NCBI RefSeq assembly: GCF_003600625.1
Contig: NZ_CP032489.1
Coordinates: 1,116,001 to 1,180,000 of the forward strand
Length of the DNA stretch: 64,000 nucleotides
DNA from: Arachidicoccus soli
Lineage (GTDB): Bacteria > Bacteroidota > Bacteroidia > Chitinophagales > Chitinophagaceae
Direction: 5' to 3'
Positions within the stretch are counted from its first letter, which is position 1. Each line of letters opens with the position of its first letter. The notes under the pieces are model-generated. The model was not told the DNA's origin. It was given only the letters and a program-made list of their open reading frames with translations, and made no database searches. A program made the translations under genes and the position numbers. Of this stretch, positions 25,926-35,703 are shown one piece after another.

Positions 25926-27239
25926 TTACCCTATCAAATGCATTTCGGGGTCAGGAGATTCTTTGGGCTTAATTTTCTTGCCCTTATAACTGTACACTGT
26001 ATAACTGCAAACCAATTTAGCCGAATATTTTCCAATAAAGCAACAGATTAACATGGGGAAAAATAACTCAAAACCATTCGGTACTAAATTACAGGTAAGA
26101 AACAAGGAGGTTAATGGTGCATGTATTGCAGCACTTAACATTGCGCCGCCACCAATCAAAGCGAAATTCAATACGCTGTATTGGGTATGTAAATATTGAT
26201 TACAAATAATAGCAACGAACATCCCGAAAACAGCACCTCCAATAATACTAGGTGCAAATACACCTCCATCTCCACCAGCACCTAATGTCAGTGATGCAAC
26301 CAGCGGTTTTAATAAAGAAATGCATAATAATGTAAGTGCAAAGGGTAAAGTAAATTTGAATGTCTGACTATCAATTCTATGAAGCAACCCTGGTACCGCA
26401 TGATAACTATCTCCATATAATTGTGGAAACGCCAACAACGCTATACCAACTGCTAAAGCACCAATATTTACGCGCAGAAAATTATTGTTTATAGCTCCAA
26501 ATTTTTCTTTAATAAAAATAACACTTTTTGTAAAATAAACGGCTAATAAGCCTGCAAGTGCACTTACGACGATCAGCATCGGTAATGCGCCTATATGCCA
26601 CTGTGCTGCACTTAATTCTTTGAAAATTGTTTCATTTTCTATAAAAAACATAAACAACCAAGAAACAAAAACCGAACAAAGACAACTGAGTAAAATTGTT
26701 TTAGATACTTTTCTTGCGATTACTTCTACAGAGAAAAGCAAACCGGCAAGTGGACTACAAAATAAAGTAGCAATACCGGCAGCAACACCAGCGCATATAA
26801 GTTCAGTTTTATGTGCTTTAGCTACCCCGGTTCTTTTCCGAGCAACAGCGCCTACAGTGGCAGTAGCTACTACAGTGGAAACCTCTACTCCCGTAGAGCC
26901 ACCAAATATTACTGTCAAAAAGCCATTGATATAATGGGATGGCATTTTATAGGCAGGAAGTTCATTTCTTCGTTCTTCAATTGTATGATATATTTCCTTA
27001 ATACCTTTATTCTGCTTATTTTTAAATGCATATTTTCTAAGAAAATAAATCATAGTAATACCTATTGAAGGTAGTATAATGAAAAGCAAAGAGAAATGTT
27101 CTGCCTTCTTGAAAATAGCATCTTCATAGTATCCTGTAATTCTTTTGAGAGAGTCTGCTAAAAGCGTGGATACGAGACCTACCAATAAGGAAGCTAAAGC
27201 GAGTTTTATATAATTTACCCTGAGTACTTCTTTGCGCAT
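25926..27239 (-). CDS. ClC-family chloride channel/transporter, divergent
   Basis: A 437-residue membrane protein with ten or more hydrophobic segments and the C-terminal GAGGDGGVFAPSIIGGAVFG motif of ClC proteins (GxFxP type). The gating region reads GGSTGVEVS where typical members have G-x-S-x-G-R-E-G-P; the gating Glu is kept but Arg, Gly and Pro are replaced. The region corresponding to GSGIP reads NKGIKEI, so the selectivity Ser and Pro are absent. It has no CBS domains. It lies 125 bases upstream of the small secreted protein on the same strand and might be part of the metal locus. Confidence 0.87.
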   Translation of the reverse strand: MRKEVLRVNYIKLALASLLVGLVSTLLADSLKRITGYYEDAIFKKAEHFSLLFIILPSIGITMIYFLRKYAFKNKQNKGIKEIYHTIEERRNELPAYKMPSHYINGFLTVIFGGSTGVEVSTVVATATVGAVARKRTGVAKAHKTELICAGVAAGIATLFCSPLAGLLFSVEVIARKVSKTILLSCLCSVFVSWLFMFFIENETIFKELSAAQWHIGALPMLIVVSALAGLLAVYFTKSVIFIKEKFGAINNNFLRVNIGALAVGIALLAFPQLYGDSYHAVPGLLHRIDSQTFKFTLPFALTLLCISLLKPLVASLTLGAGGDGGVFAPSIIGGAVFGMFVAIICNQYLHTQYSVLNFALIGGGAMLSAAIHAPLTSLFLTCNLVPNGFELFFPMLICCFIGKYSAKLVCSYTVYSYKGKKIKPKESPDPEMHLIG

Positions 27240-27411
27240 GACGGTGCTTTGTGATAATAATTAAGCGCAATTTTCGTTAGAAAATTGACAGAAATTAAAT
27301 ATAAATATACTTTAAAACGGTGCGAAATTACAACATTAAAATTAGTTCGATGAAATTATTGTTTCTTATTCGTAGGGGTAAAAACTACTGTTTGTGGGTA
27401 TAGCGATGATC

Positions 27412-28443
27412 TCAAAAGAGCGTTTCTTGATCACCATATTTAGGTTGATTTTTATTTAAGTGGAGGTATGCTTTTTCTGTTGCTTCACGTCCGCGTGGCG
27501 TACGTTGTAGAAATCCTTCTTGAATTAGAAATGGCTCATACACTTCTTCCAAAGTGCCGGGCTCTTCGCCAACTGCCGTAGCGATAGTCGTAATCCCCAC
27601 AGGGCCACCTTTGAATTTTTCGATAATTGAAAGTAAAATCCGATTGTCCATCTCGTCTAAGCCATGTTCGTCTACATTTAGCGCATTGAGGGCGTGTTGA
27701 GTAATACCAATATCCACTATTCCGTCATTTAAAACCTGTGCAAAATCACGCACGCGCCGGAGTAAACCATTGGCAATACGGGGTGTGCCGCGGCTGCGAC
27801 GTGCAATTTCAAAGGCTGCATTGTCTTTTAATTGTACATTCAAAATATGTGCACTTCTTTCTACGATCTTGGTTAAGACATCCGAATTGTAGTATTCCAA
27901 TCTTGATTTAATGCCAAATCTGGACAGGAGAGGAGCGGTTAATAAACCACTTCTTGTAGTAGCGCCAATCAAGGTAAAAGGGTGAATCGTCAACTGGATG
28001 CTTCTTGCATTTGGACCGGAGTCAATCATGATATCAATACGAAAGTCTTCCATTGCAGCATATAAATATTCTTCAACAACTGTGCTAAGTCTGTGAATCT
28101 CATCAATAAACAATACATCATTAGGTTCCAGACTTGTAAGCAGCCCGGCAAGATCCCCCGGTTTTTCAATCACAGGTCCCGAAGTTTCTTTAATATTTAC
28201 CCCCAGTTCGTTAGCAACGATTCTGGAAAGTGTAGTCTTGCCTAGCCCCGGAGGGCCATGAAAAAGTACATGGTCGAGTGCTTCTCCCCGCAGTTTTGCT
28301 GCCTTTATAAAAATGCGTAAGTTCTCTATGAGTTGTGGTTGTCCCGAAAATTCATTAATTTCCTTGGGGCGAATGGTGTTTTCGAATTCGCGTTCTCCGC
28401 CATTCATCTCTGATAACTCGTTATTTAAATTTGGATTGGACAT
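27412..28443 (-). CDS. ruvB: Holliday junction branch migration helicase RuvB
   Basis: At 343 residues, full length. The AAA+ ATPase has Walker [12 protein letters not shown] (about 64-74), Walker [10 protein letters not shown] (about 115), sensor I GATTRSG and a C-terminal winged helix with [19 protein letters not shown] and RTPRGR. It drives branch migration with RuvA at Holliday junctions. It is transcribed away from the aldo/keto reductase; RuvA is not in the window. Confidence 0.98.
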   Translation of the reverse strand: MSNPNLNNELSEMNGGEREFENTIRPKEINEFSGQPQLIENLRIFIKAAKLRGEALDHVLFHGPPGLGKTTLSRIVANELGVNIKETSGPVIEKPGDLAGLLTSLEPNDVLFIDEIHRLSTVVEEYLYAAMEDFRIDIMIDSGPNARSIQLTIHPFTLIGATTRSGLLTAPLLSRFGIKSRLEYYNSDVLTKIVERSAHILNVQLKDNAAFEIARRSRGTPRIANGLLRRVRDFAQVLNDGIVDIGITQHALNALNVDEHGLDEMDNRILLSIIEKFKGGPVGITTIATAVGEEPGTLEEVYEPFLIQEGFLQRTPRGREATEKAYLHLNKNQPKYGDQETLF

Positions 28444-28617
28444 GGTTGTAAAGTTAAAAGTAAAACGGCAAAAGTTAAAAGATAAAAATTGAATTATTTA
28501 AAACTTGGATTCTTGAGATGTTTAAAACAACTTTGTGGGGAGCTATTTTTCCTTGAGGATTTAATTCGGTCAATTTTGACTACAAAAACAGCTAAGAAAC
28601 ATTTTAACAAAGAAATT

Positions 28618-29640
28618 ATGAACTATACGACATTGGGAAAAAGTGGGTTAAAGGTCTCGGAACTTTGTTTAGGGACGATGGGGTTTGGAACTGAGGCGGG
28701 TTGGGGATCTGAAGAAAGAGAAAGTTTTGAAATATTAGACAGGTTTGCGGAATCAGGTGGTAACTTTTTGGATACTGCCAATATCTACAAATTAGGTACT
28801 AGCGAAAAAATTATTGGCAATTATTTTCAGCAAGAATCAGTAGATAGAGATTATTTTGTTTTAGCTACAAAATATTCTTTAAAAGATAATGAAACCAACC
28901 CCAATGCCTCTGGAAACAATAGAAAGAATTTGATGCGCAGTGTAGAAGGAAGTTTGAAAAGATTAAAGACGGATTTTATCGATTTATTGTATTTGCATAT
29001 TTGGGATGATTTAACTCCTATTGAAGAAATAATGCGTGGGCTAGACGATTTGGTTTCGCAAGGAAAAGTCAATTATATTGCTATTAGCGATACGCCTGCT
29101 TGGATTGTTGCTAAAGGAAATACTTATGCCGAATTGATGGGTTGGAGTAAATTTGTAGCATTGCAAGTTGAATATAGTTTATTGGCACGTACCCCGGAAA
29201 GAGATTTAATTCCAATGGCAAAACATTTTGGTTTAACGCTTGCGCCTTGGGCTCCTTTAGCAGGTGGTGCACTGACCGGAAAATATTTGGCAGGAGATAA
29301 TGGCCGTATAAAAGAAGGCAGCAAAAGATTGAATGACCGAAGCATTGCAATAACCAAAGAAGTAGTCGCAATTGCAGAGGAATTGGGCGTATCTGCTGCG
29401 AATGTAGCCTTGCAATGGACCAGGCAACAAGGCATTAAAACCATTCCAATCGTTGGCGCAACAAAAGTCAAGCAACTGCAAGAAAATTTGAAAGTAATTT
29501 CTCTAATTCTTTCTGAAGAAAATATTCAAAGGTTAAATGCGGTAAGTCAAATAGAACTTGGGTTCCCTGGGGAATTTTTTGCCGAAGAAGGAGTAAAGAA
29601 AAATAATTTTGGTGGTTTTTATGAACGTATTCAAAAATAG
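28618..29640 (+). CDS. Aldo/keto reductase
   Basis: I chose the ATG at 28618 (340 residues, MNYTTLGKSGLKVSELCLG), the canonical start; the frame extends upstream but the 43 extra residues are not conserved-looking. The AKR catalytic set is visible: Asp and Tyr in FLDTANIYKLG, Lys in VLATKYS and His in LLYLHIWD. The C-terminal NADPH-binding part has IPIVGATKVKQLQENL. It reduces a carbonyl with NADPH in the cytoplasm; the substrate is not known. The family resembles the YajO/Tas-like group. Confidence 0.9.
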   Translation: MNYTTLGKSGLKVSELCLGTMGFGTEAGWGSEERESFEILDRFAESGGNFLDTANIYKLGTSEKIIGNYFQQESVDRDYFVLATKYSLKDNETNPNASGNNRKNLMRSVEGSLKRLKTDFIDLLYLHIWDDLTPIEEIMRGLDDLVSQGKVNYIAISDTPAWIVAKGNTYAELMGWSKFVALQVEYSLLARTPERDLIPMAKHFGLTLAPWAPLAGGALTGKYLAGDNGRIKEGSKRLNDRSIAITKEVVAIAEELGVSAANVALQWTRQQGIKTIPIVGATKVKQLQENLKVISLILSEENIQRLNAVSQIELGFPGEFFAEEGVKKNNFGGFYERIQK

Positions 29641-29666
29641 TTATTCATCATTAATCTATATGTAGT

Positions 29667-30746
29667 TTGGCCCCGAATATATATACCATTATAATGGCAG
29701 GCGGCGTAGGCAGCAGGTTCTGGCCACAAAGCCGCGAAGATAAACCTAAACAATTTATTGATATCTTAGGCATCGGAAAATCGCTGATGCAAATGACTTG
29801 GGATAGGGCCGCGAAATTTTCTGCTAAAGAAAATATTTTAATTTTAACGAATAGAGTGTATGAAAAATTAATTGCTGAGCATTTACCGGATGTGTCACAA
29901 GGGAATATTCTAACTGAGCCGTCACGCAATAATACAGGACCTTGTATTGCTTATGCGGCATTTAAATTATATCAGAAAGACCCGGAAGCTATAATGATTA
30001 TTTTGCCTTCGGATCATTTAATTTTAAAAGAAGATATTTATTATCAAAAGATAAAGGCTGCAACTACCTATCTCCAAAAGAATGAAGCACTTCTGACATT
30101 GGGCATTCAGCCTTCGCGGCCAGATACCGGTTATGGGTATATACAGTATTCCAATAGTCATGATGAGATAAAAGAGGTTTTATCATTCAAAGAAAAACCT
30201 GATGCTGCAACTGCTGAAAAATATATTTCTGAAAAAAATTATTTATGGAATGCGGGCATTTTTATCTGGAAAGCGAAAGATGTAATTACAGCATTTGAAA
30301 AGTACGCACCAACACTTTTTCAGATTTTTGATAAGGGAAATGCCTATTATAATACAGACATGGAACAATCTTTTATTGAAGAAAATTACCCGGATAGTCC
30401 GAATATTTCTATAGATTATGCCATTATGGAAAAAGCAGAAAATGTTTGTACAATACCGGCAGATATCGGTTGGAGTGACTTAGGTACTTGGACGTCGCTA
30501 TGGGCAGTCAAAGAAAAGGATGCAAATAATAATGCAGTTATCAATGCTGAAGAAGCCATTTTATCTAACACGAAAAACTGTATTATCTCTACTAGAAAAG
30601 AAAAATTAGTAGTCGTTGACAACTTGGATGACTATATTGTCATAGATGAGAAAGATGTCTTACTGATTTACCCCAAATCTAAAGAACAGGAAATTAAGGG
30701 GGTTACACAAAGACTCAAAGAGATAAAAGCTAACAAGCATTTATAA
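29667..30746 (+). CDS. Mannose-1-phosphate guanylyltransferase
   Basis: This 359-residue nucleotidyltransferase makes GDP-mannose from GTP and mannose-1-phosphate. The N-terminal signature IIMAGGVGSRFWPQSREDKP has the KPKQF lysine, ILPSDHLI binds the metal, FKEKPD and NAGIFIWKA complete the sugar pocket, and IGWSDLGTW is typical of GMP/ManC. It ends without the cupin phosphomannose isomerase domain of bifunctional forms. The start is unusual: no ATG in frame before the MAGG motif exists after an upstream TAA at 29652, so a TTG at 29667 is used. It is 26 bases after the aldo/keto reductase. Its substrate is also the product of the GH130 enzyme at 46816. Confidence 0.93.
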   Translation: MAPNIYTIIMAGGVGSRFWPQSREDKPKQFIDILGIGKSLMQMTWDRAAKFSAKENILILTNRVYEKLIAEHLPDVSQGNILTEPSRNNTGPCIAYAAFKLYQKDPEAIMIILPSDHLILKEDIYYQKIKAATTYLQKNEALLTLGIQPSRPDTGYGYIQYSNSHDEIKEVLSFKEKPDAATAEKYISEKNYLWNAGIFIWKAKDVITAFEKYAPTLFQIFDKGNAYYNTDMEQSFIEENYPDSPNISIDYAIMEKAENVCTIPADIGWSDLGTWTSLWAVKEKDANNNAVINAEEAILSNTKNCIISTRKEKLVVVDNLDDYIVIDEKDVLLIYPKSKEQEIKGVTQRLKEIKANKHL

Positions 30747-30818
30747 TTTTTGTTCTAAATTAGCACCGAATTTTCGTATATAATAAAGGATATATTCAAC
30801 ATTTTAAAATAGCATTGA

Positions 30819-33395
30819 ATGCAACCCTCCAATAATAACGCTTTAGCCCAATTCAAAAATAAAGTAGGTATTCGTTTTCAATTATATAACAGCTTATTTA
30901 CCTCTTTGCCTTTTCATAGGATAGAGAAAACCGGCATTTTACTTTCTTTGTTTTTGATACATTGTGAAGAAGGTTTCAAAAATTCAAAAAGCCCGGTAGA
31001 ACTTATCGACAGCTTTTTAGAACAATATACATCGTTTACTAAAGAGCGCGATCAACTTGATTTGTTATTTCGATTTATTCAGTTTGCCGAAAGACAAGTC
31101 GTTCTTTTTGATGCACTGGAAGATGCTTCATTCTCTTCCGTACAGGACATGAAGGGGCCGGGTACGATGAAACAATTGCAGGCACAGGTGCAGCAGCAAG
31201 AAAAAGAAGATGAATTAGCGAAAAAAATAAAAGATTTTTCTGTAAGACTTGTATTGACGGCGCATCCAACACAATTTTATCCGGGAGAAGTGCTGGGTAT
31301 TATTAACGACTTATCCAAATCTTTGCAAGAAAGTGATACACAAAACGTAAATGCTTATTTACAACAATTAGCGAAAACACCTTTCTTGAAAAAGCAGAAA
31401 CCCACACCGTTTGATGAGGCTATGAGCCTTATTTGGTATTTGGAAAATGTATTTTATCAAGCATCAGGAAAAATTGTCGCCAATCTACTACAACAGTTTC
31501 CTGAAATTTTAAAAGACGATACTGCCATTATTCGAATGGGATTTTGGCCGGGCGGCGATCGTGATGGAAACCCATTTGTGAAATCTGATACGACTTTGCT
31601 GGTAGCAGAACAATTGAACCGTTCAATCTTGCATTGTTATTACAAAGACATCCGCAAAATGCGCCATAGGCTTACATTTAAGGGTATCGAAGACATAGTG
31701 ATTGGTTTGGAAAAATCTTTTTATGCTCACTTATTTGAACAAAATTCAAAAATTGAAATTACACAAAAGGGCTTAATAAAAACACTGCTTGAACTACGTG
31801 CAAAAATTATAGAAATGCACAATGGTCTCTTTGTGAATTTAGTTGATGAATTAATTGGTAAAATACAATTATTTGGTGTACACTTTGCCACTTTGGATAT
31901 TCGTCAGGATAGCTCTGTACATCGAAATCTTTTGAGTCATTTGAGTGATACTAAAAATGGTATTCCTGAAGGTTACAATGAAATGTCGGCAGATGAAAAA
32001 ATAAATACACTGCTTAAACTTAAGACCAAAGTCAACGAGAAATTACTGACAGATGAATTGTTTAAAGATGTAATTGGTTCAATGAAAACTATTAAATCCA
32101 TTCAAAATAAAAATGGAGAATTTGGCTGTAACCGTTATATTATCAGCCATTGTGAGACTGCTTTGGATATGATGGAAGTGTATGGTTTATTAAAATTGAG
32201 TGGGTGGAAGGCAGATGAGTTAACTGTGGATATTGTGCCGCTTTTTGAAACAATTGGAGACCTAAAAAGTGCTTCCTCTGTCATGCAACAATTATATTCT
32301 AATGAAGTTTATAGAACACATTTGAAAAAAAGAGGGAATGTTCAGACTATTATGCTTGGCTTTTCAGATGGTACAAAAGACGGTGGATATTTGATGGCGA
32401 ACTGGAGTATTTATAAGGCTAAAGAAGAACTAACGAGTGTTTCTCGTCAATATAATATCGAAGTTGTCTTTTTTGATGGTCGTGGTGGCCCTCCGGCACG
32501 TGGTGGTGGAAAAACACATAAGTTCTATGCATCGATGGGAAGTAATATTGAAAATAAAGAAATTCAAATTACAGTGCAGGGTCAAACAGTTAGTTCGAAT
32601 TTTGGTACCAAGCAATCTGCTCAATATAATATTGAACAAATGTTGAATGCAGGTATAGCAAATGACGTTTTACGTCCGGCGAAAGAGACTTTTACAAAAG
32701 AAGAAGAAGCTTTGTTAATCACGCTTTCAGAAGAAAGCTTCGATGCTTATTGTGAATTGAAGAACAATCCTTCATTCTTGGAATATTTAGCATTTGCGAG
32801 CCCATTGCGTTTTTATGGTGCAACAAATATTGGCAGCCGCCCAACAAAACGTGCAGCGTCTAAATTAACTCTAGATAGCTTAAGAGCTGTGCCATTTGCA
32901 GGTTCATGGAGTCAGTTGAAACAAAATGTTCCAGGATATTATGGTGTAGGTACAGCTTTGAAAGCGATGGAAGAAGCAGGTAGATTTAAAGAAGTACAAG
33001 CTTTGTATAAAAAATCCCTTTTCTTTAGAGCCTTAATTGACAATAGTGAAATGTCGATGAAGAAATGCTTTTTCCCCCTGACACAATTCCATGCAAATAA
33101 TGAAAAGTATGGTAAGATTTGGCAGCAGATTTATGAAGAATTTTTATTGTCTGAAAAAATGATATTAAAATTAAACGGGCAAAATGAATTGATGGCCAAT
33201 TATCCGGTAGAATCATTATCAATTCAAATGCGGGAACGTATTGTTTTGCCTTTATTGACCATTCAACAATATGGGTTATATAAATTTACCCAATTGGATC
33301 AGAAGCAATCACAAAGTGCAGTGAAAGCGGTGTACGAAAAATTGATTATGCGTTGTTCTTTTGGCATCATCAATGCCGGCAGAAATTCAGCTTAA
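30819..33395 (+). CDS. ppc: Phosphoenolpyruvate carboxylase
   Basis: At 858 residues this is the bacterial-type enzyme that carboxylates PEP to oxaloacetate. The catalytic His149 is in LTAHPTQF (usual members read TAHPTE), and GFWPGGDRDGNPFV, GFSDGTKDGGYLMANW and FDGRGGPPARGGGKTH are all present. The C-terminus ends INAGRNSA instead of the canonical MRNTG. The allosteric aspartate site was not checked. A strong terminator follows 1 base after its stop. It is the anaplerotic entry to the TCA cycle. Confidence 0.96.
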   Translation: MQPSNNNALAQFKNKVGIRFQLYNSLFTSLPFHRIEKTGILLSLFLIHCEEGFKNSKSPVELIDSFLEQYTSFTKERDQLDLLFRFIQFAERQVVLFDALEDASFSSVQDMKGPGTMKQLQAQVQQQEKEDELAKKIKDFSVRLVLTAHPTQFYPGEVLGIINDLSKSLQESDTQNVNAYLQQLAKTPFLKKQKPTPFDEAMSLIWYLENVFYQASGKIVANLLQQFPEILKDDTAIIRMGFWPGGDRDGNPFVKSDTTLLVAEQLNRSILHCYYKDIRKMRHRLTFKGIEDIVIGLEKSFYAHLFEQNSKIEITQKGLIKTLLELRAKIIEMHNGLFVNLVDELIGKIQLFGVHFATLDIRQDSSVHRNLLSHLSDTKNGIPEGYNEMSADEKINTLLKLKTKVNEKLLTDELFKDVIGSMKTIKSIQNKNGEFGCNRYIISHCETALDMMEVYGLLKLSGWKADELTVDIVPLFETIGDLKSASSVMQQLYSNEVYRTHLKKRGNVQTIMLGFSDGTKDGGYLMANWSIYKAKEELTSVSRQYNIEVVFFDGRGGPPARGGGKTHKFYASMGSNIENKEIQITVQGQTVSSNFGTKQSAQYNIEQMLNAGIANDVLRPAKETFTKEEEALLITLSEESFDAYCELKNNPSFLEYLAFASPLRFYGATNIGSRPTKRAASKLTLDSLRAVPFAGSWSQLKQNVPGYYGVGTALKAMEEAGRFKEVQALYKKSLFFRALIDNSEMSMKKCFFPLTQFHANNEKYGKIWQQIYEEFLLSEKMILKLNGQNELMANYPVESLSIQMRERIVLPLLTIQQYGLYKFTQLDQKQSQSAVKAVYEKLIMRCSFGIINAGRNSA

Positions 33396-33427
33396 CAAAA
33401 AAGCAGCGATTTTTCGCTGCTTTTTTA
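33396..33427. terminator. Intrinsic terminator between ppc and the AraC gene (bidirectional)
   Basis: AAAAAAGCAGCGA pairs with TCGCTGCTTTTTT across a short T loop. The A-run on one side and T-run on the other allow it to end both convergent genes; it overlaps the AraC stop. Confidence 0.9.
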
Positions 33428-34297
33428 TATAAAAATTCTTGTTCCGGAAAAACTCTCTCTAAATTCTTTAGGCGTATTGCCTTTTCTTTTTTTGAAAATT
33501 CTATTGAAATTAGAAATATTATTAAAGCCACATAGGTAAGCTATTTCGGCAACACCCTGAGAGGTTTCCATCAGCATTCTTGTAGCATTGCCAAGTCTTA
33601 TTTCATTCAGTGTATCGATAAAGGTCTGCCCGGTTTTTGTCTTAAAGAATCGGCTAAAACTTACTTCTGTCATGGAAGCGATTTTTGCTGCCTCTGTCAA
33701 ACTTACTTCTTTACTGAAATTATTATTGAGATATTCCATTACTTTTTGCACCCTTCGGCTGCTATAAGAGATATTGTTATTATTGAAAAAAACGCCGGTA
33801 GATAAAGTAATCATATTACGAGATGTAGAAAGATCATGTAAAATGGAAAGTAATTCTAAAACAGAATCGAACCCTGTTTTCTTTGCTAAGGCAATGATAC
33901 GTGGGCTGATACGAAGAATAGTCTCTTGCGAAAAAAGAACGCCATTAAATGACTTCTCAAACATTGCCCGCATAAAACCAAGTTGTTTCTTCTGAAGAAA
34001 TTTCTCATCAATTAAATCTCTATTAAATTGAATGGTGATTTCATGAATATTTTCGCTGGTACATTTTTCCGTAAACCAAGCATGCGGAAGGTTTGATCCA
34101 ATAAATACGAGTTCGGCATCGTCAATTAAATCAATATGGTCTCCGATAACGCGTTTTGCATTTTTTGCGTGAAGAATTAGATTGAGTTCAAATTCTTCAT
34201 GTGTATGTAAAGGGAAATCAAAACTGCTTTTGTGCCTCGAAAATAAGGTGAAGCAATCATTCTGGGTGAGCGGTGTAATTTCTCTGAAAATTTCCAT
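33425..34297 (-). CDS. AraC-family transcriptional regulator of the mannan locus
   Basis: This 290-residue protein has an N-terminal cupin-like sensing domain (about 15-135) and a C-terminal double helix-turn-helix (about 185-285: MEYLNNNFSKEVSLTEAAKIA and AYLCGFNNISNFNRIFKKRKG-like stretch with the NPKEF-type end GNTPKEFR). It is divergent from the GH5/SusC genes, sharing the 236-base intergenic region, so it likely controls the mannan locus in response to a mannan-derived sugar. That ligand is inference. It takes the place of the hybrid two-component regulator usual for many Bacteroides loci. Confidence 0.9.
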   Translation of the reverse strand: MEIFREITPLTQNDCFTLFSRHKSSFDFPLHTHEEFELNLILHAKNAKRVIGDHIDLIDDAELVFIGSNLPHAWFTEKCTSENIHEITIQFNRDLIDEKFLQKKQLGFMRAMFEKSFNGVLFSQETILRISPRIIALAKKTGFDSVLELLSILHDLSTSRNMITLSTGVFFNNNNISYSSRRVQKVMEYLNNNFSKEVSLTEAAKIASMTEVSFSRFFKTKTGQTFIDTLNEIRLGNATRMLMETSQGVAEIAYLCGFNNISNFNRIFKKRKGNTPKEFRESFSGTRIFI

Positions 34298-34533
34298 ATT
34301 AATAATCTTTGAGTAAAAATTTTAAAAAACTTGCACTTATTGAATACTATTTAAATAATAAAGTATCATTATTTAATTAATATCTTACGGCTTAAAATTA
34401 CTATAAATATTGCATTATGAAATTAATTATCCTTTTTTTGTATAAAAAATATCTAAATTAGTTAAAATAGTATTATTTTGTTGGATATGGATAGTTGATA
34501 TTTGTTTATAATTATATCGTTAAATTTCAAATA
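34298..34533. promoter_or_regulatory. Divergent promoter region AraC/GH5
   Basis: AT-rich, 236 bases, without a gene. It should hold both promoters and the AraC sites. A near-match to the -7 element occurs before the GH5 start (TTATTTTG near 34474-34481) but no perfect box. I see no clear operator dyad. Confidence 0.45.
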
Positions 34534-35478
34534 ATGAGAAAGATATTTCTATTTACTTTCCTATTGTGGTTATCTCAAAGTTTTGCTCAAACCCCAGTAA
34601 AGAGATATGGGTTTTTAAATGTTGAAGGAACCCAACTCGTAGGTGCAAATGGTCATCTAGTAGTATTGCATGGCGTAAGTTTTGGTTGGCACAATTTCTG
34701 GCCGCGGTTTTATAATCCAAAAGCAGTCGAATGGTTGGCAAAAGATTGGGGTGTTTCAGTAGTGCGTGCAGCCATTGGTGTCGAGCCAGAAAATGGATAT
34801 ATTGATAATCCAAGATTTGCCATCAAAAAAGCTGAGGCTGTTATTAAAGGAGCTATTCAGAGCGGGATTTATGTAATTGTAGACTGGCATTCCCATAATA
34901 TAAATCTTGATTCTGCTAAGCAGTTTTTCAGTCTAATTGCTAAAAAATATCATCAGTACCCCAATATTATTTACGAGTTATTTAATGAGCCGGATTACGA
35001 ATCTTGGACTGAGGTAAAAAATTATGCGGAGCAACTAATACCTATTATTCGAAAATATGACAAGAGGAATATTATTTTAGTTGGATGCCCACACTGGGAT
35101 CAGGATATAAATCTTCCGGCAGCAGACCCCATCCAAAATGTAAACAATATCATGTATACGGTACATTTTTATGCAGCTACCCATAAAGAATGGTTGCGTC
35201 AACGTTGTGATAGTGCGCTGGCAAAAGGCCTCCCGATTTTCATCTCAGAATCCGCTGGAATGGAAGCAAGTGGAGACGGAAAGGTAGATATGCCGGAATG
35301 GGAAAAATGGCTTGACTGGGCGCAGAAAAAAGGCATCTCTTGGGTAGTTTGGTCTATCTCTGATAAAAATGAAACCTGTTCTATGTTAAAGAAATTTGCA
35401 AAATCAAACGGTGGGTGGAAACAAAATGATTTAAAAGAATCTGGTATTGATACAAAAGAATTATTAAAAAAGTATTAG
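34534..35478 (+). CDS. GH5 endo-beta-1,4-glucanase/mannanase, secreted
   Basis: I chose the ATG at 34534 (314 residues) because it starts a signal peptide (MRKIFLFTFLLWLSQSFAQ). The body is a single TIM barrel of clan GH-A with the GH5 acid/base in IYELFNEP (Glu152) and the nucleophile in PIFISESAG (Glu239); VIVDWHSH and VHFYAATH are the other strand-end motifs. The pattern is closest to GH5 subfamily 2 (endoglucanases), so glucomannan may be the target, but mannanase activity is possible. No CBM is present. It precedes susC by 225 bases and follows the divergent AraC gene. Confidence 0.88.
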   Translation: MRKIFLFTFLLWLSQSFAQTPVKRYGFLNVEGTQLVGANGHLVVLHGVSFGWHNFWPRFYNPKAVEWLAKDWGVSVVRAAIGVEPENGYIDNPRFAIKKAEAVIKGAIQSGIYVIVDWHSHNINLDSAKQFFSLIAKKYHQYPNIIYELFNEPDYESWTEVKNYAEQLIPIIRKYDKRNIILVGCPHWDQDINLPAADPIQNVNNIMYTVHFYAATHKEWLRQRCDSALAKGLPIFISESAGMEASGDGKVDMPEWEKWLDWAQKKGISWVVWSISDKNETCSMLKKFAKSNGGWKQNDLKESGIDTKELLKKY

Positions 35479-35703
35479 ATTTTATCATAAATATGGTTTT
35501 GGTCTTCATTTAAAGTGAATATTGATAGAATACATAGATATTTACATACAATCCTCTTTTATATTTTAAATAATTTAAATTATTATGGTGATTTTGCAAT
35601 CGATAGCATTTGTTATTTTTTGTTAAAAAATAACAAGTAATAGTTAATAAAGTATTATGATTTAGTGAAACATAGTTATAGTTTTGATTAAAATTTACAA
35701 ACG
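35479..35703. promoter_or_regulatory. Intergenic region with a putative susC promoter
   Basis: No gene is seen in 225 bases. TAGTTTTG at 35679-35686 matches TAnnTTTG, with TATG (35656-35659) exactly 19 bases upstream, three of four bases of the -33 box. Transcription would start near 35693, giving a leader of about ten bases before the susC ATG at 35704. Confidence 0.5.
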
